This document shows positions 32,873 to 45,401 of a stretch of DNA of 64,000 bases, piece by piece. The stretch lies in the NCBI RefSeq assembly GCF_014633365.1, contig NC_068350.1:10207922-10271921 (forward strand). Direction: 5' to 3'. Positions within the stretch are counted from its first letter, which is position 1. Each line of letters begins with the position of its first letter. The notes under the pieces were generated by a model that made no database searches, was not told the DNA's origin, and saw only the letters and a program-made list of their open reading frames with translations. Source of the DNA: Diospyros lotus (lineage: Eukaryota > Streptophyta > Magnoliopsida > Ericales > Ebenaceae). Made by a program: the position numbers and the translations under genes.

Positions 32873-35800
32873 CTTAATTCCTCTTCTAAAATTTCACTGT
32901 ACTGTAGTATAGTCTTCAAAGAGTCAAATCTTTTCTGAGATTTAGATTGCAAGGCAACATGTGATGATGAGTTTTACTTTCCAACATCAATAGACACACA
33001 TACAAAATAATATTAAAATAAAAAATTCATACCAAAATGAAATGAAGATTGAGAAAATAAAAAAAACGCACCTATGGAATTGATTTATAAATATAAAAGT
33101 GCGACTACCAGCAAAAAGAAAACTACCTACTGAATAGACTTAGTTTGATAGTATTTTCTTCATTACTTTTAATGTTAAACAATTGCTTTAGAGCCCCGAA
33201 GAAGATAGGCTGCTAGAATTTTTTTTATTTTTTATTTTTTGCAGATTACTTAATCACTGAAATAGAATTTTAGAATAACATATAGCCATAGGCCAAAGCG
33301 GGTGGCTGCTCTCGTGAACTGCTTAGTTTGCTGAAATGAATTGTGCAATCTTAACATTAAGTCAAAGGGAAAACACAGAAATATCTGTATCTGAAGCCCC
33401 CAATATTGCCCATGCCATGCCATGTGCGCTCACTGCCACTGATCTCCTCCTCTAAGCTAAAACTTAATTCGGGCCTTCTCTCTGCAACCGATCAGACCAT
33501 TGCTGCTAGCTGTGTTGCTAATCATCGAAACCTATATATCCAACTCAACAACCCTAATAAGACAACCCCCTTAGCTATCACCTTTAAAATCTCTTTCACA
33601 GATGTGGCACTTTGTCCAGACCGATGCATGCATTGAACCTCCCACGTAATACACATCCTATTTGGCAGCAGGATACACACACATATATATATATTTATAT
33701 ATTCTACACATTTCTTTTTTTATTTTTTAGGGCTGGTTTGCCTGAGCTATATTTATTTTGAGTTTTGAGAGCAGTTTTCTTTGCATTTGGTTGCCCAGTG
33801 GTGTTTTGGTACGGTGGGTTTACCGGGTCTTCGGTGGGAATTATGATATTACTAAGAAAATCTTGACTAATATATAGGGTTATTTACGAGCAATGACTGG
33901 TTAGATACTTGACCTAAATTTTATGTGATACAGACATATAGGCACAATCCTTGGAGAACTAATATAAATTCCTTTTCGGATAACAATTGAAGAATTTCAC
34001 AAGATTTCCATATTTTTCAGATTTTTCTCTTTTACCTATTACAAAAAAAAAAAAAAAAAAGAAGAAAGAAAGAGAAGGATGTAACGTTGGTAATCAACCA
34101 ATTATTCTTTAGGTAACAGAGACACGAGTCTGTATTGTGTGAGATTAAATTACATAAATTTTTATACTCTTTAACAGAACTTTTTTTTTTTTAATTTCTT
34201 ATGTGTAGTTTTTCTTCGTTTACTTGCCTTCCCAAATCTCAATGGGTGCTGTAAAAATCTCAATTGGTTTTTCAATAAGTGGTATGAGGAGTCACACTAT
34301 ATATGGCTCTTTAATTGCATCCATAGACCACAGTAGTCATTTATAATTGCAAAAATATTACTTTTTTTTTCTGAGAAGACATCTACGAAGCATCAAGCCA
34401 AATCTATATAAATGGTCTAATAAAATTATTATTATTATTATCATCATCATCATAATATTTTTCATATAAACATTTTGTGGGAATATCATTTTCTAAAAAT
34501 AAATATCCACATTAATTATAATGCCCTCCATCATTTAAAGCAATCTTCAGTGCGCATAACCTTTAATGGGATACATTTGTTTGGTTGCGACTTAATTCCC
34601 TTCAACTAATGGCTATTTCTCAGTTTCTCTGCAAGCCCATTTAAGTCAAAGGCAATGTTCCATCAAGTTTCCATGAAAAAGAAAGAAATGTAAATAGGTT
34701 TCAGAATGATTGCCTTGTATCCTGCAAGATTTCAGGCAATGCCTATTTGACACAAGCAAGTAGCTGTTCTTCTACAGCTAGCTAGGGTTAGGACTAGGGA
34801 TGGCAATACTAGAGCTAGTATGGATGGGGAATTTTTTTTTTTTTTCCGTTTTTATACTTGTATTTATAATTTATTCTCATTTTGTATCCCCACGTTCTAT
34901 TCTTATAAAATAATGGATACTTGCATATTCAATATACTTCGCTCTAACAAATTTATAACATAGTTTAAATACTTTACAATAATTTAATAATAAAATAAAT
35001 TGACATTAATGCAAGGAAAAAATTAAAAGACAATAACTGCAATAGTTTAAATTATTTTAATACACCATAAGTAATAACAATACCACCTTAATTTTTAAGT
35101 GGCAAGAGTGAGAGGCAAGAAAGATTATGACCAGATTACATTTTAAATTTGTGAGAATATGTCTAATTTAAGTTTTTATTTTAAATTTTTTTTGAATTAT
35201 AATAATATAATTACATATATATATATAATAGTATTTTGAATACCTTATCATACTCTCTCTGTAGTTATCTTTTTATATCTATACCCTCTCAATCAGAGAA
35301 TAATTTTAATAAATATCCACAAAATAAAGTACTCATTGTGATCTCTAGTCAGTGACTAAAGGTTTTCCATTCTTTATTAATTATTCGTCGCTCTCCCTTC
35401 TTTAATAATCTTCAATGATATATACGTACACAAGAACAGACAAAGAACATATAGGGTTTAATGGCTCATAATGCGATAATATTCTTTTGTAATTAAAAAA
35501 TGCACTGCGTTCAATACTTAAATATATTGATTCTTTTGGGTTGGTGGCGTTCTTGGAGGGATTATGAAGTACACACAGAAAAGAAAGAAAATGGAAAGAA
35601 GAGAGTGGATTTTATGTAAAGATGCTGTAACTGCAACAGATCTCTGATAGAGATGACGATGAAACAAGAGAAAAGGGAATCGATGTCTGATGTATCTGAC
35701 TTATGTGTCCTCGAAAACAAAACTGTTTGGGCGTTTTATGGGTTTGTTTAGTTTTGTTCTGATAGAATGTCAGTGAATGGGAAAAGGAGTTCACTCTTTG

Positions 35801-36804
35801 AACTTTCAGTCAGTTTTTTCTTCACCCTCAACCACATACAAAAACTTTTGTAAGTGAGGTTTGAGCATGTGGAGAGAGGTTTAAGATAGAAAAATAAGAA
35901 TGCTAAGAACAGATTTATGTAGTTCTATGGAAGATAGTTCATCATACACAGATTTGTGTGTGCTTATTCGGTGTGTTTCAGGCTATTAATGTATGTACCC
36001 TGAATTTACCTAAAAGGTTAGTGAGGTGGATTCTAGTTACAAAAAGAAAATAAAAATATACAAAAATAAGATGCTGACCCTGTATGATTAACAGAACTTA
36101 TGAATTGCAGCTGAATGAAATTTTAAATAAAGATGCATTGCTCCAAGCTCTACTTATTCTCAGAACAATTGGTGCATGTATTGTGCATGCAACTAAGATA
36201 AATTCTCAACCTAAGTCCTAGGCATGCAGTTAATCTTCAACACTGCAAAGATGATGAACGCACTTATCAGTTCTCTCAGAACATGAATAGCATCTTTAAT
36301 TGAAGATGTTGGTATTTGTAATCATTCTCGCGTTTTTTCTTGTTAATATATTTCATCTACGGAAAAGAATAACATCTTTAATTAAACCCTAATCAAGATT
36401 TCTAGCATCTCTTCTTTGTGAAAAAAAAAAATCATTGTGATTACAAGAAGACAATTACAACTACATATTCTTCTGCAGGCATATATATATATATACACTA
36501 TCAACATATTTTGTCAGTGATCTCCATGGCAAGAATGCCTAGCTAATACCGATATATTCCAATTGCGATTAACACAAAGCAAATTTAAGTTGACTGGGAG
36601 TCTTGCATGTTAATATATGAAAGATCGATAACTATGCGGTTATTTTTGCACTCCGCAAATACCAAATACCACGAGAAATAGAGAGCCTTGGCTTTTAGAT
36701 CAAATGGGAAGGAGAAAAAGATAGGACACAAAAACACCCAACAGAAAGTGAAGAAAACAACTAGTTCTACGGAACTAGAGATCTAAGTTAATCTAGTTCC
36801 AGTT
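32873..36804. other. Intergenic DNA downstream of the zinc-finger gene
   Basis: AT-rich, with simple repeats: an A run at 34042-34059, (att)n near 34430-34450, a T run at 34832-34846, and (TA)n near 35215-35230 and 36481-36494. Short open frames such as 33406-33636 show no recognisable domain. No mobile-element ends identified. It probably includes the 3' untranslated region of the zinc-finger gene just below 36804. Confidence 0.5.
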
Positions 36805-37575
36805 CTACTTCACCTCTGGCCGATCGCCAAGCCTTAGCTCAAGATCTAACTCTTCTATGGAACTCGATCGGTGCTCAAGTAATGGTGTTGAATGGTCAAT
36901 TCTGATCCGTTTCCGGCAACTCATAGCTTCCTCGGCTCCGGACGAAATTCGGCGTTTCTGGCCGACACCCAAATTCAAGTTTACAGATAAATCTGCCGTG
37001 ACACAATCCTCGTCTGCACTGTTTTCTTCCCCTGAAAGTTTTGAGTTCTTATTCTCCTCATCGTTCAGATCCAGGACATGAGAATATTTGTCCCCATCCA
37101 AGTTTGACCATGGCGGCGGAGGAGAGGAGAAAAGAGGAAGAAAGGGCTTCTCATTGGGATTAATCCCTTCTGTAGCCGGAGGTGAAGCCCTAGATTCAGG
37201 GTTAGGGTTTTGAACCATGGAACAAACCTGAGATGGATATTTCAGAGCTAGGGTTTGGTAATTTTGATGGTGAGGATGAAGAGCTTCGTGATCTTGAGGA
37301 TTCGGAGACTGCTTGAGTCTAGCTCTGTCCCTTCTGTGGACATTCATGTGACCTCCCAGAGCTTGAGCCGACCTGAATTCTCTTCTACAAAAGCTGCAAG
37401 AATAAGATCTTGGAGGCCATATACAGCCGCCGAGCGGCCCTGCTGCATCTTCTGCGAAAGCTTGTTCTTCCCAGGAATCGCCACACAAAGGGTTGGCTGG
37501 CACTTGATGAATATAAGAATTCAAATTCAAGCCATGTCTTTCCTTGGAACACAACGAGTACCTCGCTTGCTCCAT
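36805..37575 (-). CDS. SUPERMAN-family single C2H2 zinc-finger transcriptional repressor, 256 aa
   Basis: An intact intronless gene, the only clear host gene in the window. A single zinc finger has C60, C63, H76 and H80 (C-x2-C-x12-H-x3-H) with the plant-specific QALGGH core, inside [20 protein letters not shown] and followed by the basic [12 protein letters not shown] that in this family helps DNA contact and nuclear import. Other features are an S/P-rich middle (about 125-160), DLNDEE (169-174), DLSVNLNLG (195-203), a basic RKRIRI stretch (221-226) and a C-terminal EAR repression motif LDLELRL (243-249), expected to recruit TOPLESS-type corepressors. Length and layout fit the SUPERMAN/RABBIT EARS/ZFP10/ZFP11 subclade. 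The [15 protein letters not shown] run recalls ZFP10, but I cannot choose an ortholog. The start MEQARYSL is the first in-frame Met and a typical opening. Function by family: boundary or organ-growth repressor in the nucleus. Confidence 0.93.
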   Translation of the reverse strand: MEQARYSLCSKERHGLNLNSYIHQVPANPLCGDSWEEQAFAEDAAGPLGGCIWPPRSYSCSFCRREFRSAQALGGHMNVHRRDRARLKQSPNPQDHEALHPHHQNYQTLALKYPSQVCSMVQNPNPESRASPPATEGINPNEKPFLPLFSSPPPPWSNLDGDKYSHVLDLNDEENKNSKLSGEENSADEDCVTADLSVNLNLGVGQKRRISSGAEEAMSCRKRIRIDHSTPLLEHRSSSIEELDLELRLGDRPEVK

Positions 37576-40252
37576 TGCAAATAAACAAGAAGATCAAATA
37601 AACTCTGCTACGTACAAAGCTTTAGAAGAGAAGAATGGAAGTGAATAGAGGCAGATGGGAGATGGAAATTCTGGACCCAGTTTGTTGCAAAGGAGATTAA
37701 GCTGAAGCAAGAAATGTCTTCTTCATTGTGGCTTACTTGGGGCGGAAGGTGAAGTTTTCGGCACTGTAGATTAGGCTTCCAACCTTTTTTGGAATTTTGC
37801 TGGGCTTCAACACAGTCACTTTAATGGGTATCCTCCTTCCTATCTCATGAGTCTCTTTGTGAGGAGGAAAGCTATGGTTTAGAAAAACACTGATGTGGGT
37901 CCTTTTGCTTCTGTCTTGTACGCTGAGAGTGCTTTGTACAAACTGAGATAATCTGATTCGACTGTCATATGGATATCAGAAAACAGACGGGAACATTAGG
38001 AAACAATTAAACATTGGAGAGAGAGAGTGAGAGAGAAACCCCCGGGGGGGGGGGCGTTGTATTAGAAAAAAGAGGTGGCATCTGTGTTGCGTCAGACCTT
38101 TTTTCCTGCTTATTTGTTACAAATATGGACGTATATGTTTTTTGTTTTGACGTACAGTTAGCCCTTTTATCATGCTTTTCTAGAGATTAACAGCGAAATG
38201 TTAGAAGTTAATTAAGCCCCTAGAATTCTAGGTCCATGTCCACACATGGCCTAGATATCAAACCAGCTTCTACCAATATTGTTTTTGATCCAATTGATCA
38301 AATTGATATTTCTAGCTAGAACGGCGAATTTCAACAAGCAATAACAAAGTTATTTCCTTTATAATTAAAATATCACAATAAATATAATTCTCTTAATCAT
38401 GGATTTTTTGCTTGGTGCAAACGACTAAGCTTTTTTGGCCCACTCTTGTATTCCCTCATTTCCAGTAATCTTCTGTGTCTTGTCTTTTATCAGTTTTCAC
38501 TAATCCAAAAGAAAAGAAAAGAAATCTCACACAAATTCTGGTTGTAACAATTTTGTAAAATTCTCTTTTTCTAGGTCTCCTACCCTCGGAGAAGTCATAT
38601 GACTCTTGTCATCGACGCTATTTCAACCTTCCCCAATTGACCTTGTTGTCAACCTCTGCTCCCATCTGCCTTGCCCTTATGGCCATCCCCTACCTCCAAT
38701 CGTTATCTTCTTCCCCAATACATCCCATCCATTGATGATGAAAACCCTCTTTCTTTGCTTACCTTCATGTCCTTCTCTCACCTACTTTGTTCCCTCTCAC
38801 CTCTCTCTCAGTTTCTCTATTCCTCTTTATCCCTTGCCTTTATTTATTGTGCGTATTATTTTGATACCCAAATGAGTCTACGATTGCCAATTCAAATTTG
38901 TGATTCTGGAAAGAGGATCTACAACTTTTCTTTTCATCTTCACTTTTGATGTGGCACTCATCGCTGCTCGAACCCTTCTACTGGGTTCTTGCTCAAGCTC
39001 AAGAGATTGAGTATGATGATGGTGAAGATGAAGAGGAATTTTCAATGCAGAAACTTGGGTATCGGGCTACGAACAATTGGTTGTGTTCTAGTGTATCTTT
39101 TTTGAACTCATGCTAGTTTACTTTGTATTTTGTGTATTTATGTTGCTTGTTTCTTGAGCTTTAATTATAGCTTTTGTAGGCTTAGCACTTACCTACATGT
39201 TGATTGTGGCCATTTCAAGTAGCCTCTTTGCCATGCGAGAACTTTATATGTTTGTTTATTAATCCCAAAAGCCCCAAGTTATGCTTTGCTTCTCTAGTGC
39301 TCGCTGTACGTAATTGTTTGTTTGTTGGTTGGAGACTTATGCTTGCTCTAATTTTTGTTGGTTTAGGACTCCCTTCTTTTATTGCCAGTTTGGGTTTTCT
39401 ATATTTTCTGTTTGGAATAAACCCAAAACAAAAAGAAAAAAAAAAGTTCTTGAACATTGCAGAGTGAGTTAATTTAGTGTGGTCAGAACATGCACACTTT
39501 AGATATGATAGTAATCACTCTAAAATATGAATTTCAAATAGCCACAGAGCTACTAGAAAACAATACCACAAATTTGTTTATATCATTTTGGGCTTTAGAG
39601 TTGGGGTTATCTTAGGGGCTGTAAAAGTAAACAGCCCCTTAAATTTCAAGCTCGAAGGGCATTCTTTGGAGATCATTTCCAGCCTAAAACAACAGACCAA
39701 TCTTATGGCCTCCTATATACGCTTAACTTGACATATACTCTCTTATATATGTAGCGGTAGGTAGGGATTAATTTGATAGGATTCGATTGTAGACTCAAAT
39801 TAATCGAACGATAAAACTTATGTTCATGCTAGCTATTGTTGCTGTCAAAATTAATACTCTACGTCTCCTACGTTAATTAATTAACACAATTACTCATATA
39901 GATAAACCAATTAATTAAAAAGGATTGTGTGTGACGAGTGACAATATGGCATGCATTGACTCTTGTAGACACTGAATCAGACAAAGGCGTAGCAAAATGG
40001 AAATATATAATATCTAGAATTTAAATATTATTATTGGACTGAAGCGCTTTGGCATGTATAGGCAAGAGAAAGGCGTACGAGAAATGATGGAAGGAAGACC
40101 TGCAATTCAAGATCAGCTTGGAGAAGACAAGCCCTTCGTATTAATCAAATCTAGTCAAATAACTTTACCATCCATATGGCGTCCAAGAAAGTATTTTTTT
40201 ACTGCCTTTCGTTATTGGTTTGTTTGAATGTTTGGCTTTGTTTAAAGGAAGA
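37576..40252. other. Upstream region of the zinc-finger gene, no second gene seen
   Basis: Probably holds the promoter and 5' untranslated region of the minus-strand gene; I do not see a convincing TATA box close to the start. A (GA)n tract followed by CCCCC and an 11-12 G run lies at 38018-38054. Open frames at 38606-38949 and 39204-39467 are pyrimidine-rich or hydrophobic but match nothing I recognise. Near 38950-39060 a short acidic frame (EYDDGEDEEEF) is also unassigned. Confidence 0.45.
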
Positions 40253-40257
40253 GATAT
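40253..40257. repeat. Target-site duplication (gatat), left copy
   Basis: Repeated at 48296-48300 on the far side of the outer solo LTR. Confidence 0.9.
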
Positions 40258-40642
40258 TGTAATACTCGGAAAATTCTTGAAGCTATAAATGGCATTTAAT
40301 GAAGGGCATAAATGGAATTTTTGGAAGAATGAGGCTATAGGGTACACTAACACAGTCTTAAGCTACCGAATTGACCGAAGGAAGTACTACAGACTCTAGA
40401 AAGTTAAGGAAAATGGAATAGTACCGACGAGTGATTCGAGGCATGATTTTAGGTATCAAAAGAAATTGGATCGGAAATAATTTTCGGAACAACTGTGGAT
40501 TGGGCTGAAAAATCGAATCGATGCAGGAAACCTCCGGAAAGTCAACAGAGTGCTTTGATGACCAATAACATATGTAGAATAACCCTTGAGCAATTTCGGG
40601 TTGAAACGAAAGGACTTAGGGTTAAAACGATCAAATGGGTCT

Positions 40643-43299
40643 TGTAATACTCGGGAATAATTTGAGGATAAAAATGACATTTGATAAAGGCCATAAATGG
40701 AATTTTGGGAAAAATAGGGCTATAGGGTACACTAACACAGCTTTGGATGACCGAATTAGTCAGAGGGAGTACCCCGGACCCTAGATAGCCAAGGAAAATG
40801 GTATGGTATCGACGAGTGATTTAAATTATGATTTTTAGTGATAAAAGAAATGAGATCGGGAACAATTTTCGGTACAGCAAAAATACAGCTGCCAATTAGG
40901 TTGTATTACCAAATTGTTATAGACGGTGTCCGAAAAATCAACGGCGTGTGTCTAGGACTAATATTTGATGTATAGAACAACCCTTAAGTGGTTTCAGGTT
41001 GAATCGAGTGGATTTGAGGTCAAATCAATCAATCGGGCCTAAGTATAATTTTCTAAAATTGCCCGAGGGAGGTCAAAACGGTAATTTTTTGGAAGTTTCA
41101 AAGGAGAAATGAGAAGTACTAATCTTGAGGGTCTTAGTGATGGTGTTGGAAAGATCAGGGGCTTGAGGATAAGGGCCAAAATGTAAAAGGAAGTTCAAGG
41201 GGGGTCAAACTGTAATTTTCAAAAAATTGCTCAGAGATGGCAGATCTGGCCGCCGATTTGGCTAGAAAATTCAACGATTTGGCAACCTATTTTTGTCAGG
41301 GCATGGGCAAGGACGGTCTAGGAGGCGTGTGGGAAGAGTTTTGACCAAAAATCGGCCACATGGGGGTGAGTTTTGGCCTATAAATAGCCAAAGGTTTTGG
41401 CCGAATTTGAATCACCAAATAGCTCGGGTTTGAGGGCGAATCGAGGGAAGCCAATAAGGGGCTTTTGGTCCTTGAGGCACGAGGAACAGTTCTGGAGAAT
41501 TTCGTGAGTTTTCAAGCTGGTTTGAGGGAGTTTCGAAGGTGGCCGGAAAAGTGAGGCGGACCGTCGCGCCGCACCTATAAACGCCCGATCGGGGGCCTTC
41601 CCGGTGTCTTTTCGGCCTGAAACCAGTGGGGTTGGGATCGACTCTTCGTGGGCTTTCAGGGGGTACCAGTTTCGGGGGCATCGGAGCAACCGCCGATGAC
41701 CAGCTCGTCGAAGAAGACAATGCACGTGCAGTGCACGCACTATCCTCACTTGCAGAAACGCACCTAGGCGCGTGGGGGCGCGTGCCACATAGGTAATTTT
41801 CAAATTTTTTTCCAAAATTCTTGAAAAATTATTTTATGAATTATTATGTAAAAATATTTGAGAAAATAGTTGTGTAGATATTTATTTTGGATTATTAAAG
41901 AAGAAAAATGGGAGAAAAATAAGAAAATGTGAGAAAAATAAGGAAAAATTATAATTGTTGGATAAATATGCTGATTAGGGTGCCTTGAGGGTTGAGACAA
42001 AGCGACTCGTGCAAAGTTTGAAGTGGGCACGCAAATTGAGGTGTACCACGCTTTTCAAGAAGAAATTCGATTTACGCCTAAAGGTGAGTGGTTCTACCCG
42101 AAAATACTTATAGTAGCATGTGAATGGTTTACTGTGAGTATTCATCCCTATGGCTTGGTTTATTGTGATGGTCTGTCCAAACGGTTATTCACACATGCAT
42201 TGAATTTCGTACGATAAATTGCATACATCGAAATGTTGATTTTAAGTTCTGCATGTTATGATTTTTCGGCATTGGCATGTTGTGTTGTCCATGTGGGACG
42301 TGGGTTGTTAACCTGTGACGTAGCTCTCGAGTGTCAGCACTCGGAATGCATGCCAAGGGTTAATGCTATGTGACCCACTTAGGACGGGGCTGAGACGGAC
42401 TTCACCCTACGATACTCAAGTGGCGGGGCTGAGAGTGGACACCACCCCGATTGTTAGCTCAAGTGGCAGGGCTGAGAGTGGACACCACCCCAGGTTCCTT
42501 TGAGCAATAGCATTAAGGCCGAGGTGTCGTAAATTTCGAAAATAGTGCTGATGTGACACTCTTGGGGCTAGGGTTGTGTTGGGTTTTGGAATGCTTTTGA
42601 GTTGGAGCGTAAAGCCTAACAATGACAATGGGGTGATTCCCGGGTTCATGTGTCGAGGTTATCCCTCTTAAGCAAGATTGGTTTGCCAATGGGTCTGTGT
42701 GGTTGTGTCGCCTTTAGAGAGATTGCATTTTCCCCGATTAGGGCTAAGTGCTATGTGGATTCTCCTAGGCTAGGGCATGTCGGGATTTATCGGTTTTATA
42801 TATGATTTTGCATATATGCATGAAAATGTTTTTGAACTCTCACTTAGATGATTCAGCATCTAATTTGGACTATGTCCTTGGAATATTCGAACGTTCCAGG
42901 TGAATACAGTGGCGCCAAGGGAAAGAATGTCATCGAGATGTAGCTGCTATGTTTAGTTTTCATAGGTTTTGTCTATGAATACGATGTTCAGAGGTTATGT
43001 AATATTTTGATATTTTCATGTGAAACATCAATTCGGTTATTATCTGTAAAAGGAAATTGTCAGTTATATATCATTGAGGTTTCAATCTTGCTTCCGCTGA
43101 TGTGATTGATATTACTTGTCTTAGTCTATTAATTATTAAATTTTGATATGCTAAGAAGGTACGATCGGGATTGTTAGGAAATGATTATAACGAGGGTATG
43201 TATATCGAGGGGCTTATGTTGTGTATATGATATAAAAAAAAAAAAAAATATTCCTGAAATCTCGAGGTAATGCACGTTGTGGGAAAACGGGGCTTTACA
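40643..43299 (+). mobile_element. Nested solo LTR A (2657 bp, TSD ggtct)
   Basis: Runs tgtaatactcggg to acggggctttaca with ggtct at 40638-40642 and 43300-43304. It is the reverse complement relative of the LTRs of the element at 20639-27878, sharing the tcgacgagtgattt, tagcatgtgaatgg and gtggacaccacccc stretches along its whole length. It inserted in the early part of the outer LTR. Heat-shock-element-like block at 42880-42898 (GAAtaTTCGAAcgTTC). Confidence 0.92.
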
Positions 43300-45401
43300 G
43301 GTCTTAGTGGGTCAAAAGGTCAAAATGATAGTTTTTTCAGAAATTTTGAAGATGAAATGAAAAGTACAAAGTTTGTGGGTCTTAGTGGTATTGTTAGAAA
43401 GATCAAGGGCCTCGAGGAAAGGGGTAAATCGAGATCGGAAGAAATAAGTGGGTAAAGTGTAATAAATTGAAAATACAGTGTGAACGCAGTGAGAAATCGG
43501 CCGCTGCACTGCCACCGCACGTGGCTGCCATTTCTGAAGATAAGACGGCCGAGGGGAGGCTAGGGAAGGTCATATCCGGCACTAGGAAGCTTAGGGGCCA
43601 AGCCTTGGCCGTTGATTGATCAAGATGTGGCCGGTTTTTTGCTATAAAATGGGGCCGAGGGTTTCGAATTTTTGGCAATAAATTGGACGAGTTTGAGGGT
43701 GAATCGAGGGAAACCAATAGAGGGATTTTGCTCCTTGGTGTGTGGGAATCGTTTCTGAAGCGTTTGGGAGTGTTTGTTGTACGTTTGAAGGTTGTTCGAG
43801 CTTGGCCAGAAAACGTAAGGTGAATCGCCAAGGCCGACCTGCAACTGCCCGTTCAGGGGCTTTTTCGGTGGCTTTTTGACCGAAAAATGGTGTCCTTGGG
43901 ATCGATTAGGTGAGGGCTTCAAGGGGGTGTGCTTAGATCAGGCATCGGAGGAGTCGTCGAAGGCCGGATTTGAGAAAGACGATCGGCGCGTGGCTTGCAC
44001 GCACCACCTTTCACGCCCAGACACGCGATGAGTGCATGGGACGGGGGGTAAATTTGGAATTTTCTTTGTATATTTTTTTAAAATTATTTTAGGAATTATC
44101 ATGTTGAAAAATTTGGAAAAATGTTTGAGGAAATAATTATTTTGGAATTATCAAAGGTGAAAATTAGGAGAAAAATAGAGGAAATTATGAAAAATTAAGG
44201 AAAATGGATTTTTAATGCTCCTTTAATTAAATATGGTATTTAGGAAGTGTCGTGGTTCGAGGTTGAGTATAAGTACGAGTGTTTGTGGTTTGGTACCCAA
44301 ATCGAGGTTGTGCACATGGATCGAGGCATTCCGAATACGTTTGAGGTGAGTGTTCTACCAAAAAGCTTGGTTTTGACTTATTAGTGGTTCTATCCCAAAA
44401 TTTGGTAGATTTTTAAGTGTTCACCCCAAAACTTGATTTATTGTAGGTATTTCTACCCTAAAACTTGGTATTTATGCTACTTAAATGTGTTGTGATTTCA
44501 TGCAAAATGGCTTTGTTGCATGCAAACGGTAACCAGTGACGGTTGGTTTCATGAGGGATGTTCGTCCCTAAATGTTTTGTACTTGTGCATTGTTTTTTAT
44601 AAAGTATTGTTTATATGATGCATTGAGTGGTGATATGTGGCATTGTCATGCGTTTTATGTTGTTTATATGGAATGTCAGCCTGGAATGTTGTCTGGATAG
44701 TGTAGTCGTAATTCTCCAAGGGTGTTGCCGGAATAATATATAGGGGTATCTTGTGCTGGTGTGCATGCCAGGATAGCCTCCTAGGATGACTAAGTGGTCC
44801 ATATGGGATTTGAGTTCGGATTGGGTAATGGTTCGTGGATGCTTTTGAGTAGGAACGTAATCCCTAATATAAATGTTGTGAGTCGAGTTCCTGTATTGAT
44901 GTGACCCTCCTGAGCCATGAGTGGTAATGATTGTTCCGGAGATTTTGGGGAGATGCGTTGACCTTGCCCCTCTTAAGATAGAACTGCATCGTGTTGGTAT
45001 GGTGGCATAGCCTTTAGAGGGATTGCTCTCTCCCCGTTGTAGGGTTGAGCACTGTGTCGGATTCTCTTAGGCTAGGGCTTGTCGGGTTGTGTTGGTTTAT
45101 TCATGTCTTGCATAATTCATGAAAACGTATTTTTGAACTCTCACTTAGATGATTCATCATCTAATATGGACTATGTCCCTAGAATATTCAAACGTTCCAG
45201 GTGAAGGCAGCGATGCAAAAGGAAAAGGGATTGTCGAGAAGTGACGGTGAGTAGTGGATAGTTTATAGTATGTCGTTTTCAATTATGTTGTTTATTTTGA
45301 TGGTGTCATGTAAAACGTTGGTTCGGCTTTATGTTATGAATAAAGTGATTTCGGTTATGTTCCATTGAGGTTTCGATCTAGTTTCCGCATTTGAGGTGAA
45401 T

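Noticed and set aside
33406..33636. Small host gene
   Set aside because: A 76-codon frame with no recognised domain, no clear promoter or flanking conservation visible.
37385..37597. Alternative frame overlapping the zinc-finger gene start
   Set aside because: Shadow frame; the SUPERMAN-type frame explains the codons and carries all motifs.
38606..39467. Candidate host gene upstream of the zinc-finger gene
   Set aside because: Pyrimidine-rich frames on one strand and overlapping hydrophobic frames on the other; no domain, splice pattern or homology I can recognise.
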